From assembly GCF_001665295.1 (NCBI RefSeq), contig NZ_LZSE01000129.1:17890-81889 (forward strand): a stretch of DNA of 64,000 nt, read 5' to 3'. Below, piece by piece: positions 17,184-27,303 of this stretch; the stretch's first letter is position 1, and the number at the start of each line of letters is the position of its first letter. A program made the translations under genes and the position numbers. This stretch comes from Mycobacterium sp. 1554424.7. GTDB taxonomy: Bacteria; Actinomycetota; Actinomycetes; Mycobacteriales; Mycobacteriaceae. The notes under the pieces are model-generated. The model did not search any database. It saw nothing but the letters and a program-made list of their open reading frames with translations, and was not told where the DNA came from.

Positions 17184-18049
17184 GCGGACACACCGGTGTG
17201 CTGCGCGCGCTGAACCGACTCGCTGAGATCCTCCCGGCGCAACTGATGGCTCGGCGGGTCGGGCAGCACCAAGTCCCTGGTGACGCGCAACCCGGCGTCG
17301 ACGTGGACCAGCTCGCCCGGCGCGATCAGGCTCCACCGCGGGTCCTCGTCCATCCGCTCGGTGGCGAACACCACCGACGACCGGGCGCACAGCGGCTGCG
17401 ACCACGCGCGAATTCGCTTGGTCTGCATATCGAAGTCGGGCGCACCGTCCAGTCGCCGGTCCAGGACGTAAAGCTCGTGGGCGTCCGGGTAGCGCAGCGC
17501 CCACATGTCGGTGGCCGTGCTCAGCAGGATGTTGACCGCGTAGATCGGCGCGTTGGCCGCGAGCCACCGCGCGGCGTCGACGAGGCCCGACGTCTCGTCG
17601 CCGGCCCGGCCCCGGATCGAACCGGTGATCAACGCGAACACCCGCTCGGAGTCGGTCTCACCGCCGACCAGCCCGTCGGTGCCGAGCTCGCGCAGCCGTT
17701 CGCCGATGGCGTCCAGGCCCTCGACGACGCCGTTGTGCGCGAAGATCCGGCCGTCCTGCAAAAACGGGTGGGTGTTGCGCACGTCCAGCGAACCCGTCGT
17801 TGCGTACCGGACGTGGGCGACGAACGTCGTTCCGGTCAGCTTGTGCGCCTCGGTGGCGAAGTCGGTGTCCTGCCAGGCCGCGATCGGCTCCTTGTGCAGC
17901 TGTGGCCGGCCGTGCGCGTCAAAAACGCCGAGGCCCGTGCCGTCCGGGTTCTTCCGGCTTTGCTCGGACAGGCTGTCCGGGGCGTTCAACAACCAGAAGG
18001 TCGCGGTGCAAACGTCCGTCCCGGCGTGCAAGCCAAAAAGTCGGCACAT
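17180..18049 (-). CDS. Class II glutamine amidotransferase (Rv1061 homologue)
   Basis: This 289-residue protein starts MCRLFGLHAG, so Cys2 becomes the N-terminal nucleophile after Met removal. FVAHVRYATTG and NTHPFLQDGRIFAHNGVVEG are the glutamine-binding blocks of the Ntn-hydrolase GATase II fold. No synthase domain is attached, as in the YafJ-like group. The acceptor substrate is unknown. The Cys position fixes the start at 18049. Confidence 0.9.
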   Translation of the reverse strand: MCRLFGLHAGTDVCTATFWLLNAPDSLSEQSRKNPDGTGLGVFDAHGRPQLHKEPIAAWQDTDFATEAHKLTGTTFVAHVRYATTGSLDVRNTHPFLQDGRIFAHNGVVEGLDAIGERLRELGTDGLVGGETDSERVFALITGSIRGRAGDETSGLVDAARWLAANAPIYAVNILLSTATDMWALRYPDAHELYVLDRRLDGAPDFDMQTKRIRAWSQPLCARSSVVFATERMDEDPRWSLIAPGELVHVDAGLRVTRDLVLPDPPSHQLRREDLSESVQRAQHTGVSA

Positions 18050-18152
18050 GGCCTCGACGGTACCGAAGGGCGGTCGGCGACTTCGCTCCGCGACACTTAC
18101 ATGATTGCGACGACACGCCGCGGTGCGCCGCAACGGATTAAGACTCGCTGCG

Positions 18153-19211
18153 TCACCGCGACAAGTGCGGCGCGGCCCGGCCGGTGATCAGCGGCAGATC
18201 GAAGAAGCTTTGAATGCCGGCCGAAGCGGCGCAGGTGGCGGGCACCGCGTTGACGCAGTGCGCGGCCGTCGCGACGATCCCCGGATTGCTCTGCAGCCCG
18301 GCCTGCACGCTTTCCGGCTGCCACCCCTTGACGGTCACGAACGTGTCCGGGTTTCCCCGCACCTCGATCTCGTAGCGTTCGCCGGCGGGCCCGAAAGACC
18401 AAGGCGGGTCGAGGTTTTCCGATCCCATCAGCCAGTTCACGGTGATTCGCACGACGACCGTGTCGCCCACCAGCGCCTCCCATCCGAAGCGGCGCCCGGC
18501 GACCCGGCCGGGCTCGATCGCCCCGATGGGGGAGTCGATCGGCGCGGTCGCCACGGCGACCTCCTGCGACGACCGGATCTGCGGGTCGGCGGCGAAGCCC
18601 AGCTGGTCGACGCAGAGCCGGACGGACTGGATGAAGCCGCCGTCGAGCAGCTTTTGCATGGGCCCGGTCAACGCGCTGTCCGGCGTCCCGCCGAAACCCA
18701 TCACGTGGCGCAACACGTCGGGCGCGCCATAGGTGCGAAGGTCGGAAAACTCCTCGGCGCGAACGAAGGTCACGCCCGTGGACATCACCGACAACAGCAG
18801 GGGGAACAGCTCGGTGGCCGCGCCCGGCCCGATGCCGGCGCCGTGCAGCGTCGCGTTGCCGGCCTGCGCCGCGACTTCCAGCGGGGCGCCCTCCTTTTCG
18901 GTCGGATAGAACCACCCCAGCGGGGTGACCACGTTCTTGCCGGAGCGCAGCAGCGCGGCGACTTCCTCGACGCTGGGCAGCAGCGGCGCGTAGATCACCG
19001 CGTCGGCGGGGAGTGCGAGCACCTCGGCGATGCTGTTGGTCGCGGTCACGCCCAGCGGCGAGGTGCCGATGATGTCGCCGACGTCCTTGCCGGCCTTGGA
19101 CTCCGAATGTACCCAGCAGCCAACGAGTTCGAGGTCGGGATGCTCCAGCACGCCCTTGATCGCCGCTGTCCCGACCGATCCGGTCGCCCACTGGACGACG
19201 CGCAGGTTCAT
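18153..19211 (-). CDS. NAD(P)-binding reductase of the dihydrodipicolinate reductase-like family (Rv1059 homologue)
   Basis: This 352-residue protein begins with a Rossmann fold (LRVVQWATGSVGTAAIKGVL) and has a NVVTPLGWFYPTEK region where a hydride-transfer domain would begin. It resembles proteins annotated as dihydrodipicolinate reductase-like or diaminopentanoate dehydrogenase-like; the true substrate is unknown. The ATG follows GGTGAGG by seven bases. It lies downstream of fadD14 on the same strand, with a large hairpin between. The Rv1060 gene expected beside it is missing. Confidence 0.85.
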   Translation of the reverse strand: MNLRVVQWATGSVGTAAIKGVLEHPDLELVGCWVHSESKAGKDVGDIIGTSPLGVTATNSIAEVLALPADAVIYAPLLPSVEEVAALLRSGKNVVTPLGWFYPTEKEGAPLEVAAQAGNATLHGAGIGPGAATELFPLLLSVMSTGVTFVRAEEFSDLRTYGAPDVLRHVMGFGGTPDSALTGPMQKLLDGGFIQSVRLCVDQLGFAADPQIRSSQEVAVATAPIDSPIGAIEPGRVAGRRFGWEALVGDTVVVRITVNWLMGSENLDPPWSFGPAGERYEIEVRGNPDTFVTVKGWQPESVQAGLQSNPGIVATAAHCVNAVPATCAASAGIQSFFDLPLITGRAAPHLSR

Positions 19212-19231
19212 GCAGAAACCTCACCCTTCCC

Positions 19232-19293
19232 CGCGAGCAGACGCAGAATCGCACCATTTCGAACCGCAATGTGCGATTCTGCGTCTGCTCGCG
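19232..19293. repeat. Perfect 23-base inverted repeat between fadD14 and the Rv1059 homologue
   Basis: The arm CGCGAGCAGACGCAGAATCG (continuing CAC, 19232-19254) is repeated exactly in inverse at 19271-19293 around a 16-base loop. The RNA of either strand would fold into a very stable hairpin. No run of T follows on either strand, so it is not a classical terminator. It could slow transcription, protect the 3' end of the fadD14 message, or be a dispersed intergenic element; similar GCAGACGCA-type hairpins recur in mycobacterial genomes as I recall. Confidence 0.8.
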
Positions 19294-19308
19294 CCACTAT
19301 TCGCCCCC

Positions 19309-20937
19309 TCAGTCGCGCGCCTCGACCACCCAATAGCCACGCTCGGCGTATCGCGCCCGGATGGCCTTCTTGTCGTACTTGCCGACGCTGGTGCGCGGGA
19401 TCTCCTCGACGAACGTCCACCGCTCGGGCAGCCACCACCGGGCGACCTTGTCGGCGAGGAACTTTCGCAGATCCTCGGCGCTCACCGACGAGTGCTTGGC
19501 GACGACGACGGCGAGCGGCCGCTCCTGCCACCGCTCGTCGGGAACCCCGACGACCGCGGCCTCGAGCACCTGCGGGTGCGCGATCAGGTAGTTCTCCAGC
19601 TCGACCGACGAGATCCATTCCCCACCGGACTTGATGACGTCCTTGGCACGGTCGGTCAGCGTGACGAAGCCCCGCTCGTCGATGCGGCCCACGTCGCCGG
19701 TGCGCAGCCAGCCGGAGTCGAACTTGGAGTCGTCGCGGTTCAGGTAGTAGGAGCCGGCGATCCACGGGCCGCGGACCTCCACCTCGCCGACGGCGGCGCC
19801 GTCGTTGGGCAGCACCGCGCCCTCGTCGTCGACGATGCGCATCTCCACGCCGCAAACCGGTTGGCCCTGGGTCGCGCGGTACGCCCAGTGCTGGTCCTCC
19901 GGGGTGTCCGGCGGCGGCCACGCCATGGTCGCCATCGGCGACGTCTCCGTCATGCCCCACAGCTGACGGATCTGGACCCCGTGTTTCTCCTCGAAGGTGC
20001 GCATCAGCGACACCGGAACGGCCGAGCCGCCGCAGACCACGAGGCGCAGCGAGGACAGATCGTGTTCCGGCTCGTCCTCGAGGCGATGCAGGACGTCGTT
20101 CCAGATGGTCGGCACCGCGCCCGCAACGGTGGGCCGCTGGGTTTCGATCATTCCGATCAGCGAGCGGGCGTCGAGGTGGCAATCGGGCAGGACCAGGTCG
20201 GCGCCCGCCATCAGCGCGGAGTAGGGCAGCCCCCAGGCGTTGGCGTGGAACATCGGCACGATCGGCAACACGCTGTCGATCGCCCCGACGCCGATGCCGT
20301 TGGTGGTGCAGCCGCCCATCGCGTGCAGGAAGCTCGAACGATGGCTGTACACAACGCCTTTCGGGTTGCCAGTGGTGCCGCTGGTGTAGCACATGGCGGC
20401 CGCGGACGTCTCGTCGACCTGCGGCCAATCGAAGTCCGGCGATTCGGCGTCGACCAATTCGGCGTAGGCCAGCACGGCCTTGCCGGATTCCTCCAGCGCC
20501 GCGGTGTCGCCGTCGCCGACCACGATCACCGCCCGAACGGTCTTGAGCTCGCCGAGGACCGGCGCCAGCAGCTTGATCAGTGACGCGTCGACCAGCACGA
20601 CCTCGTCCTCGGCCTCGTTGGCCACGTAGGCGATCTGCTCGGGGAACAGGCGGATGTTCAGCGTGTGCAGGACGGCACCCATCGACGGCACCGCGAGGTA
20701 GGTCGCCAGGTGCTCGGCGTTGTTCCACATGAACGTCGCGACGCGCTGGTCCCCGGTAATCCCGAGGCGGCGCAGCGCGTTCGCCAGCCGCGCGGCCTGT
20801 TGACCCAGCTCGCGGTAGGTGGTCCGGCGATAGTCGTCCCCGGTTGCGGTGGTCACCGTGCGCTGTCCGTGGATGCCGCAGCCGTGCCGCATGATCGCGG
20901 CGATCGTCAGCGGAAAGTCCTGCATCGTGCTGTCCAT
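19309..20937 (-). CDS. fadD14: Fatty-acid/medium-chain acyl-CoA ligase
   Basis: This 542-residue member of the adenylate-forming family has the P-loop-like motif [33 protein letters not shown], the hinge region [19 protein letters not shown] with the following [20 protein letters not shown], and the C-terminal catalytic Lys in [12 protein letters not shown]. It activates a carboxylic acid as acyl-adenylate and loads it on CoA. The place matches Rv1058. The ATG at 20937 (MDSTMQDF) or the one at 20925 may be the start. Confidence 0.9.
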   Translation of the reverse strand: MDSTMQDFPLTIAAIMRHGCGIHGQRTVTTATGDDYRRTTYRELGQQAARLANALRRLGITGDQRVATFMWNNAEHLATYLAVPSMGAVLHTLNIRLFPEQIAYVANEAEDEVVLVDASLIKLLAPVLGELKTVRAVIVVGDGDTAALEESGKAVLAYAELVDAESPDFDWPQVDETSAAAMCYTSGTTGNPKGVVYSHRSSFLHAMGGCTTNGIGVGAIDSVLPIVPMFHANAWGLPYSALMAGADLVLPDCHLDARSLIGMIETQRPTVAGAVPTIWNDVLHRLEDEPEHDLSSLRLVVCGGSAVPVSLMRTFEEKHGVQIRQLWGMTETSPMATMAWPPPDTPEDQHWAYRATQGQPVCGVEMRIVDDEGAVLPNDGAAVGEVEVRGPWIAGSYYLNRDDSKFDSGWLRTGDVGRIDERGFVTLTDRAKDVIKSGGEWISSVELENYLIAHPQVLEAAVVGVPDERWQERPLAVVVAKHSSVSAEDLRKFLADKVARWWLPERWTFVEEIPRTSVGKYDKKAIRARYAERGYWVVEARD

Positions 20938-21069
20938 CGCTGCACCGCCTTACTCTCGACGCGGCACCGCCTCCTGTGCGGTCGGGCGAATGCTATCGCC
21001 GCACGCCGCCCGGAGAAAACGGGTTCCCCGACAACGCGTGTTTTACCGGGCCTGTTTTAGCGGGCGCGG

Positions 21070-22143
21070 CTATGCGAGGGCGGGTTCGGCCGGCAGCAGC
21101 TCGGGCACGGCCCATTCGGGTGCCGTCTCGGCCTCGACGCCCAGCGCGACGACCGAGGCGACCGGCGCCACCGTGACCGCGCCGGAGTAGTCGGCGATGT
21201 AGAGGTACCTGGCGTCGGCGCTTTCGACGACGCACGACGGCTGGTTCGCCACCGCGATGGTGCCGACGACGTCGTGCGTGAGCGTCGACAGCACCGTGAC
21301 ACCGTCATCGCTGACCAGGTAGCCGCGATCGCCGTCGCCGCTGAGCGTCAGCGCGGTGAGCATGCCGCCGATCTCGCTGAACTTGCTGGTGCCGGTGATC
21401 TTGGCAGTCCGGGTGTCGACGACGTCGATCACGGCGCCCAGTTCGGGGGCCCAGCTGGCAACGTAGGCCAGCGCGCCGTTGGGGCTGAGTGCGACGTCGC
21501 GGATGGGCAGGCCGATCTCGACGGTGTCCAGAACGCGGGATCGGGCCTGCGCGTGCGGGTCGATCACGACGAGCTGTCCCCCGCCCGGCCCGTTGGTGGC
21601 GACGTAGAGGCGACCGCCGTCCGCGCTGGACCGGACGCATTCCGGGACGGTCCCGGGCCGGTTCGGCAGAGCGATCTCCTCGACGCGGCCGGTCGCGGTG
21701 TCCAGGACGACCACATCGGTGCCGCCGGCGCCGTGGCGGCCCGCGTAGACATACGTGCCGTCGGGGCTGACCGCCAGGTCGCTCACGCTGAGCGCCAGCG
21801 GATGCGAGGCGATGACGGTGTTGGTGGGCAGGTCGATGACGCCGATCGAGTCATACGCCGGTGTCACCGTGCTGACGTATGCGCGGTCGGTGTCCCGCCT
21901 GCCGACGGCGAGCGCGAATGGCTCCGGCAGCCCGGAAACGGTCTGCTCCACGCGGCAGGTGTCGGTGTCGATGACCGAGACGCTGTCGTAACCGTAGTTG
22001 GCCACCAGCAGCCGGGTGCCATCCGTGCTGGCGACGATGCCGCTGATCGGACCTTGGCGCACGGCGATCCGCGCGACGACCGGAAATCCCGCCGCCACGC
22101 CCAACTCGATCGCGCTGTGCTTTCGATGGTTCAGGTCGCGCAT
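21070..22143 (-). CDS. Beta-propeller (YncE-like) protein, Rv1057 homologue
   Basis: This 357-residue protein is built of repeats of about 45 residues with the signature of YVTN/YncE propellers (LLVANYGYDSVSVIDTDT, DLAVSPDGTYVYAGRHG, RLYVATNGPGG, DVALSPNGALAYVAS, RYLYIADYSGAVTVA). Seven blades are likely. No signal peptide is seen. In M. tuberculosis Rv1057 is a stress-response gene under the MprA and SigE regulators; I could not find a convincing SigE box here. Function unknown. Confidence 0.85.
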   Translation of the reverse strand: MRDLNHRKHSAIELGVAAGFPVVARIAVRQGPISGIVASTDGTRLLVANYGYDSVSVIDTDTCRVEQTVSGLPEPFALAVGRRDTDRAYVSTVTPAYDSIGVIDLPTNTVIASHPLALSVSDLAVSPDGTYVYAGRHGAGGTDVVVLDTATGRVEEIALPNRPGTVPECVRSSADGGRLYVATNGPGGGQLVVIDPHAQARSRVLDTVEIGLPIRDVALSPNGALAYVASWAPELGAVIDVVDTRTAKITGTSKFSEIGGMLTALTLSGDGDRGYLVSDDGVTVLSTLTHDVVGTIAVANQPSCVVESADARYLYIADYSGAVTVAPVASVVALGVEAETAPEWAVPELLPAEPALA

Positions 22144-22660
22144 GCTGGTACCGCCTTCGCTCGTTACGTCCGCGGGTCCACAGCGATCGAGCGTCGCTGT
22201 GTCTCACCGGCGGCCCTGGATAAACCGCGTTACAGCACCCAGAGATGGTTTGCTTTTAACAAATTTTACCGACGAAATTCGGCGCAAAAATATTTCCCCG
22301 CCTGCGGTGTGATCCGCGTCACGACAATAATCCCCACCGGGCGCCGACCGGCCTTCAAAAATTGATCCTGGGCGATCAAGCGGCGAAGACCAAGGACTTT
22401 GGTTCACAGGCGCTTTCGCCGATGCAGCTAACCACCCGTAAGAGTGGACAGCAGTCCATAAATAAGGAAAATCTTAAAATTGATCGGTCCACGAGGTGAA
22501 TATCACATTTTGCCCGTGCGCGCGTCGCCAGCGCAAATCAAATTCGCCGACCGCGCCTTCGCGTTTCGCAATCGATCCACTCGTGGAGGCCGTCGCTGAA
22601 CCACGAGGCCGCGGGCATCGTCTACCGCAAAGACCTGGAATCAACCGGAAGGGGTCAACG
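22144..22660. other. Intergenic region between the Rv1057 homologue and a methyltransferase gene
   Basis: This region of about 515 bases lies between divergent genes. It contains an unusually AT-rich patch around 22,225-22,295 (TTTTAACAAATTTTACC, AAAAATATTTCC) and another near 22,455-22,500. It should hold both promoters. I see no open frame with a good ribosome site, no tRNA and no repeat. It also marks the end of the conserved core block. Confidence 0.6.
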
Positions 22661-23821
22661 ATGACGCTCGACGTAGGTTCCACGCCCTCAGTGCGCGACC
22701 GTGCGCACGACATCCGCCGCGAGCGCCGGATGATGCGCGCCTTCCAGAACCCGATCCTCGGCCCCCTGTTGCGCCGCTTCGGTGGCCCCGAAGACATCGT
22801 TCGGATGGGCATGTCCTTCTGGTCTTCACGACTGATACTTTCGGCGGTCGACTCGGGCGTGTTCACCGAGTTGGCCAACGGACCCGCCTCCGAACGGGAG
22901 CTAGCCGACGCCCTCGGCTGGCACGAGCGTGCCGCGGCCACGGCGCTGGACGCCCTCGTCGCCGCCGGATTGCTGCGACGCGACCGAGCGGGCCGCTACG
23001 CCAACACGATTCGCAGCGCGATGTTCCTCGACCGGACCAAGCCCAGCTACGTCGGCGGCCTGATGGAGCTGTCCAGCAGGCGCCTCTACGGCCTTTGGTC
23101 CAGCCTGGACGATCTGCTTCGCACCGGCCGTCCCGGCGCCGAAGAGGAACGCGGCGACAACGAATTCTTCTCGATGCTCTACCGTGATCCGTTGGCGCTC
23201 AAGGGATTTCTGGCTGGGATGACGGGCATCTCGACCGGCGAAGCGACGCTGCTGGCGGCCCGGTTTCCATGGCGGCGCTTTCGCACGTTTTGCGACGTGG
23301 GTTGCGCCCAGGGCGCGTTTCCGGTGCGGGTCGCGCTGACGCACCGCCACCTGCGGGGCACGGGTTTCGACTTCCCGGCCGTGCGACCGATTTTCGAGGA
23401 ATATGTCGAGTCGTTCGATCTGGGCGGCCGGCTGGACTTCGTCGACGGAGACTTCCTCGAAGGCCCGCTGCCGCGCGCCGACGTGATCTCGTTCGGTCAC
23501 GTGTTCCACGGGCGCAACCACGAGATTCGTCGGGAACTGGTGGCGAAGGCTTACGCGGCCACCCCGCCCGGCGGCGCAATCATCGTGTACGACGCGATGA
23601 TTCAGTCCGGGCGACTGAAGAACCGCGGCAACAATTTCATGAGCCTGCTGTCGAGCCTCAACATCATGATGGAGTCGAGGGAGGGCTACGAGGCCTCCAC
23701 CGCCGCCTGCGCCAAGCTGCTCCGCGAAGGCGGCTTCACCCGGATCAAGGTGCGACATCTCGTGGGTCCCACCTCGGCGGTGTTCGGGTACAAGCCGGGC
23801 CGGTTACCTGCGGCGGCCTGA
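22661..23821 (+). CDS. SAM-dependent O-methyltransferase with winged-helix dimerisation domain
   Basis: This 386-residue protein resembles the plant/fungal-type O-methyltransferase family (Methyltransf_2). The N-terminal winged-helix part (SAVDSGVFTELANGPASERE to AAGLLRRDRAGRYANT) is followed by the Rossmann domain with motif I FCDVGCAQGAFPVRVA, an acidic ribose-binding region (GRLDFVDGDFLEG) and the ISFGHVFHGRNHE region where the catalytic His is usually found. The ATG follows GGAAGGGGT. Bacterial members methylate polyketide or aromatic hydroxyl groups; the substrate here is unknown. It stands alone and begins the accessory region. Confidence 0.85.
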   Translation: MTLDVGSTPSVRDRAHDIRRERRMMRAFQNPILGPLLRRFGGPEDIVRMGMSFWSSRLILSAVDSGVFTELANGPASERELADALGWHERAAATALDALVAAGLLRRDRAGRYANTIRSAMFLDRTKPSYVGGLMELSSRRLYGLWSSLDDLLRTGRPGAEEERGDNEFFSMLYRDPLALKGFLAGMTGISTGEATLLAARFPWRRFRTFCDVGCAQGAFPVRVALTHRHLRGTGFDFPAVRPIFEEYVESFDLGGRLDFVDGDFLEGPLPRADVISFGHVFHGRNHEIRRELVAKAYAATPPGGAIIVYDAMIQSGRLKNRGNNFMSLLSSLNIMMESREGYEASTAACAKLLREGGFTRIKVRHLVGPTSAVFGYKPGRLPAAA

Positions 23822-23832
23822 GGCAGCGCGCT

Positions 23833-24186
<354 letters not shown>

Positions 24187-25593
24187 TCAATCGCCGGCGG
24201 TCTCGGCGGGCGCCGACTCGGCGTGCGCGGCCGCCAATGGCTCGACCCGCCGGCCCGTGACGAGCCCTTCGTCAGGGTAGGCCTCCTCGTCGTGCACGCC
24301 GACGTCGCCGGTCTCCAGGACCTCGTCGGGCATGCGCAACTTCATGAAGAGGCCGAGGACCCTGAGGATGACGAACGTGACGAGCGCGTCCCAGACGATG
24401 ATCGTGCCCGCGGCGCCGGCCTGGATCAGGATCTGTTTGGGATGGTGGCCATACAGCCAACCGGCGAAGGTCACGTCCGTCCCGGTGCTGCCACCCAGGT
24501 ACACAACGACCTTCGGGTCGGCGAGGACCCCGACGAGCAGACCGCCCGCCAGGCCCGCGATGCCGTGGGTGTGAACCACACCGAGGGCGTCGTCGACCTT
24601 CTTGAACGGCCTGGTCCGGCCGAGCCAGTTCCACGACATCCAGACCAGGGACGAGGCGACGACGCCGATGATCATCGCGCCGAAGCTGTTGACGTAGCCG
24701 GCCGCCGGGGTGATGGCGACCAGCCCGGTGATCATGCCGTTGACCGCGCCCAGGAACGTGGGCTTGCGCGCCTTGCTGGCGAAGATGTCCCAGATCACCC
24801 AGGTGAGCAGCGCGACGGCGGTGGTGAGGTTGGTGTTGATCACCGCCAGGGAGGCGTCGGCACCGGCGAAATACGGGTCACCGCCGTTGAAGCCGTTCCA
24901 GCCCAGCCACAGGATGCCGGCGCCGACCGCGGCCATCGGAAGGTTGTTGGGCACCGCGCGTTCGCGGTCGCGCGCCAGCCGCGGACCGATCACCGCGGCG
25001 GCGACGAATCCGCTGGTTCCGGCGGCCAGGTGGATCACGTACCCACCGCTGAAGTCCAGCGCGCCCGCCTGTCCCCACCAGCCGCCGCCCCACACCAGGA
25101 ACGCGTTGACCGAGTAGGCGAACGTCGACCACAGCGGCACGAAGATAAGCCACACCTTGAAGTTCATCCGGCCGACCACGCTGCCGAGGAACAGCAGCGG
25201 AGTGATGGCGGCGAACACGAACTGGAAGTACGCCAGCGTGGTCTCCGAGAACCGGAACTTCGGCATGGTGCCGTCCAACAGCGGGATGACGGCCTGTCCC
25301 TGGTTGTCGGTGCCCAGGATGGTGTGCGGAATCCCGACCGCGGCCCTCAGGATGCCGGGGCCGAGCTTGAGCGGCTCACCGAACCCCATCTTGAATCCCC
25401 AGAGCACCCACACGACCAGCACCAGCGAGAATCCGGTGAAGGCCATCAGCATGGTGTTGACGGCCCACTTCTTCTGCACGATGCCGCCGTACAGCACGGC
25501 GATGCCTGGGATGCTCATCAGGCCGACCAGAGTCGCGGCCATCAATTGCCAGGCGTTGTCTCCGGGATTCAGCCAATCGGGATAAGGCAACAT
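24187..25593 (-). CDS. amt: Ammonium transporter
   Basis: This 468-residue Amt/MEP/Rh channel has eleven expected helices. Seen features include NAWQLMAATLVGLMSIPGIA, the DFSGGYVIHLAAGTSGFVAA block that carries the first pore His, and VDDALGVVHTHGIAGLAGGL with the second (HTHG) pore His. The cytosolic C-tail (from about 420) is long and acidic and would meet PII. There is no obvious cleaved signal peptide. It leads the amt-glnK pair. Confidence 0.93.
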   Translation of the reverse strand: MLPYPDWLNPGDNAWQLMAATLVGLMSIPGIAVLYGGIVQKKWAVNTMLMAFTGFSLVLVVWVLWGFKMGFGEPLKLGPGILRAAVGIPHTILGTDNQGQAVIPLLDGTMPKFRFSETTLAYFQFVFAAITPLLFLGSVVGRMNFKVWLIFVPLWSTFAYSVNAFLVWGGGWWGQAGALDFSGGYVIHLAAGTSGFVAAAVIGPRLARDRERAVPNNLPMAAVGAGILWLGWNGFNGGDPYFAGADASLAVINTNLTTAVALLTWVIWDIFASKARKPTFLGAVNGMITGLVAITPAAGYVNSFGAMIIGVVASSLVWMSWNWLGRTRPFKKVDDALGVVHTHGIAGLAGGLLVGVLADPKVVVYLGGSTGTDVTFAGWLYGHHPKQILIQAGAAGTIIVWDALVTFVILRVLGLFMKLRMPDEVLETGDVGVHDEEAYPDEGLVTGRRVEPLAAAHAESAPAETAGD

Positions 25594-25980
25594 GGTTCAG
25601 ACACACCCCAATTCGAGCCGGCGGGCTATAAATCAGCTGCGGTGCGAAGTGACGCCGTAGACGGGTGAAGCCTTTGCCCGGAATGTTTCAGGCGTGTGTT
25701 CAATTGTTTAAATCCTGATTTCAACTGCCCCATGCCATGACGGGCCCTCCCGAGGACGGCCGCGCGAGTGTTAGCTGGCCGTTGCACTACAGCCGGCCCC
25801 GGCCGGGCGAGCGTGGCGCGCGGGAATTTGCTTGCGCACCAATCAATTTCACACGAGTGCAATAGGGCACCAAGTGTCGTTTTGCTGAACTAATTGCGCC
25901 GCAACATCGTCGGAGTTATATAGGCCGGTTCGTGAGGCCCACTCGGGGCCGCATGCTGGACGTCTGTGGACAGGAAAGCT
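25594..25980. other. Divergent promoter region between amt and a flavin monooxygenase gene
   Basis: About 385 bases without a gene. It holds a candidate GlnR site on the amt side (25,685-25,697), an AT-rich stretch AATTGTTTAAATCC just right of it, and on the monooxygenase side the words TGAACTAAT (25,886-25,894) and GTTATATAGG (about 25,915). No open frame with a ribosome site is seen. Confidence 0.55.
25685..25697 (-). promoter_or_regulatory. Possible GlnR-binding half-sites upstream of amt
   Basis: On the minus strand the pattern AC-N9-AC is formed within GAACACACGCCTGAAACA, which agrees with the mycobacterial GlnR core (AC-n9-AC with GNAAC words). It lies about 90-105 bases before the amt ATG, a usual distance. 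The match is short and could be due to chance, so confidence is low. Confidence 0.35.
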
Positions 25981-27195
25981 ATGCAACGGGATTCGCGGCT
26001 GAGTGGTCGAGCGGGCGCGCCGAGGCTCGTCCACACGGATGCGCAGGAGCATCAGGTCGTCGTCGTCGGCGCGGGCGCCGCGGGTGTTTCGATGGCGCTC
26101 AGCCTGCGTGACCGTGGCGTGCGTCCACTGCTGATCGACCGTGCCGACGAGGTGGCCTCGTCCTGGCGGGGGCGCTACGACAGGCTGAAACTCAATACCT
26201 GCAAACAGTTTTCGCATCTTCCCGGGCGGCCGTTTTCCAAGGACACGCCGGTTTTTCCCACCCGCGACCAGGTCGTCGCCCACCTCGAAAACCACGCCCG
26301 CGACGACGGGATCGAGTTGCGGCTGGGCACCGAGGTGTCCCGGATCGACCGCCGCGGCGACGGCTGGTTGTTGCGCGGCACGTCCGGCGACATTTCCTGC
26401 CGGCAGGTGGTCATGGCGACCGGATACGAGCACACGCCGCTGATGCCGTCTTGGCCGGGCCTCGACGGCTTCGAGGGCCGCGTGCTGCATTCGTCGGCGT
26501 ACCGCAACCCCGGCCCATATTCCGACCAGCGCGTCCTCGTGGTCGGGGCCGGCTCGTCGGCGCTGGAGATCGTCCATGACGTGGCCACCGGCGGGGCGCG
26601 CAAAGCGTGGCTGGCTGTGCGCACGTCACCGAACATCATGCTTCGCTCGCTGCCGGGCGGCCTGCCCTCGGATCTGATCGCGACGCCGCTTTTCCGCGCG
26701 CCCGTTCGGCTCGCCGATGCGCTGGCGGAGGTCGGTCGCCGGTTGAGCGTGGGAGACCTTGCCGCATACGGGTTACCGACGCCCGCCGAAGGCGTGTTCG
26801 CGCGCGGGATTAGGCTCGGCCGCGCACCCGCGATCGTCGACAAGGATGTGATCGACGCCATCCGCGGCGGTTCGTTCGAGGTGGTCCCGACCATCGAGCG
26901 ATTCGACGGTTCCGGCGTCCGGCTGGTCGACGGGCGGCGCCTGGAACCGGATGCGGTCATCTGCGCCACGGGCTACCGGCGCGGCCTGGAACCCTTGGTG
27001 GGCCACCTCGGGGTGCTCGACGATTGCGGCCTGCCCGTGGCCACCGGCGAAACGCCGGCCGCGGCGGGCCTGCGGTTCATCGGCTTCCAGTCCCGTCCGG
27101 GGCTGCTCGGCTATGTCGCAAGGCAGTCCAGAAGCGTTGCCCGGCGCATTGCGGCCGAACTCGAGGCCACCGCGCCGTCGGGTCAACTTCAGTGA
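25981..27195 (+). CDS. Flavin-dependent monooxygenase (FMO/YUCCA-like)
   Basis: This protein of about 404 residues has the FAD loop VVVVGAGAAGVSMALSL, an NADPH loop VLVVGAGSSALEIVHDVA, and the ICATGYRRGLEPLV motif typical of flavin monooxygenases. Between them sits LNTCKQFSHLPGRPF, as in YUCCA/CzcO-like members. It could oxygenate N- or S-atoms or a ketone. The ATG at 25981 follows AGGA with five bases between; a GTG at 25966 is possible. A cytochrome P450 gene follows 108 bases downstream. Confidence 0.85.
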   Translation: MQRDSRLSGRAGAPRLVHTDAQEHQVVVVGAGAAGVSMALSLRDRGVRPLLIDRADEVASSWRGRYDRLKLNTCKQFSHLPGRPFSKDTPVFPTRDQVVAHLENHARDDGIELRLGTEVSRIDRRGDGWLLRGTSGDISCRQVVMATGYEHTPLMPSWPGLDGFEGRVLHSSAYRNPGPYSDQRVLVVGAGSSALEIVHDVATGGARKAWLAVRTSPNIMLRSLPGGLPSDLIATPLFRAPVRLADALAEVGRRLSVGDLAAYGLPTPAEGVFARGIRLGRAPAIVDKDVIDAIRGGSFEVVPTIERFDGSGVRLVDGRRLEPDAVICATGYRRGLEPLVGHLGVLDDCGLPVATGETPAAAGLRFIGFQSRPGLLGYVARQSRSVARRIAAELEATAPSGQLQ

Positions 27196-27303
27196 CTGTG
27201 GCTAACCGTCAATACTTGTATCATCAATATTGCGAATGCTATTCAACATGTGAGCAAAATCGTTTGTTGAACTAATCAATGCGTCGATCCGTGTTAGCTA
27301 GGT

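Noticed and set aside
22144-22660. A SigE-type promoter (GGAAC...GTT) before the Rv1057 homologue
   Set aside because: Only a weak GGGAAAT...CGTC combination was found; spacing and sequence are too poor to claim.
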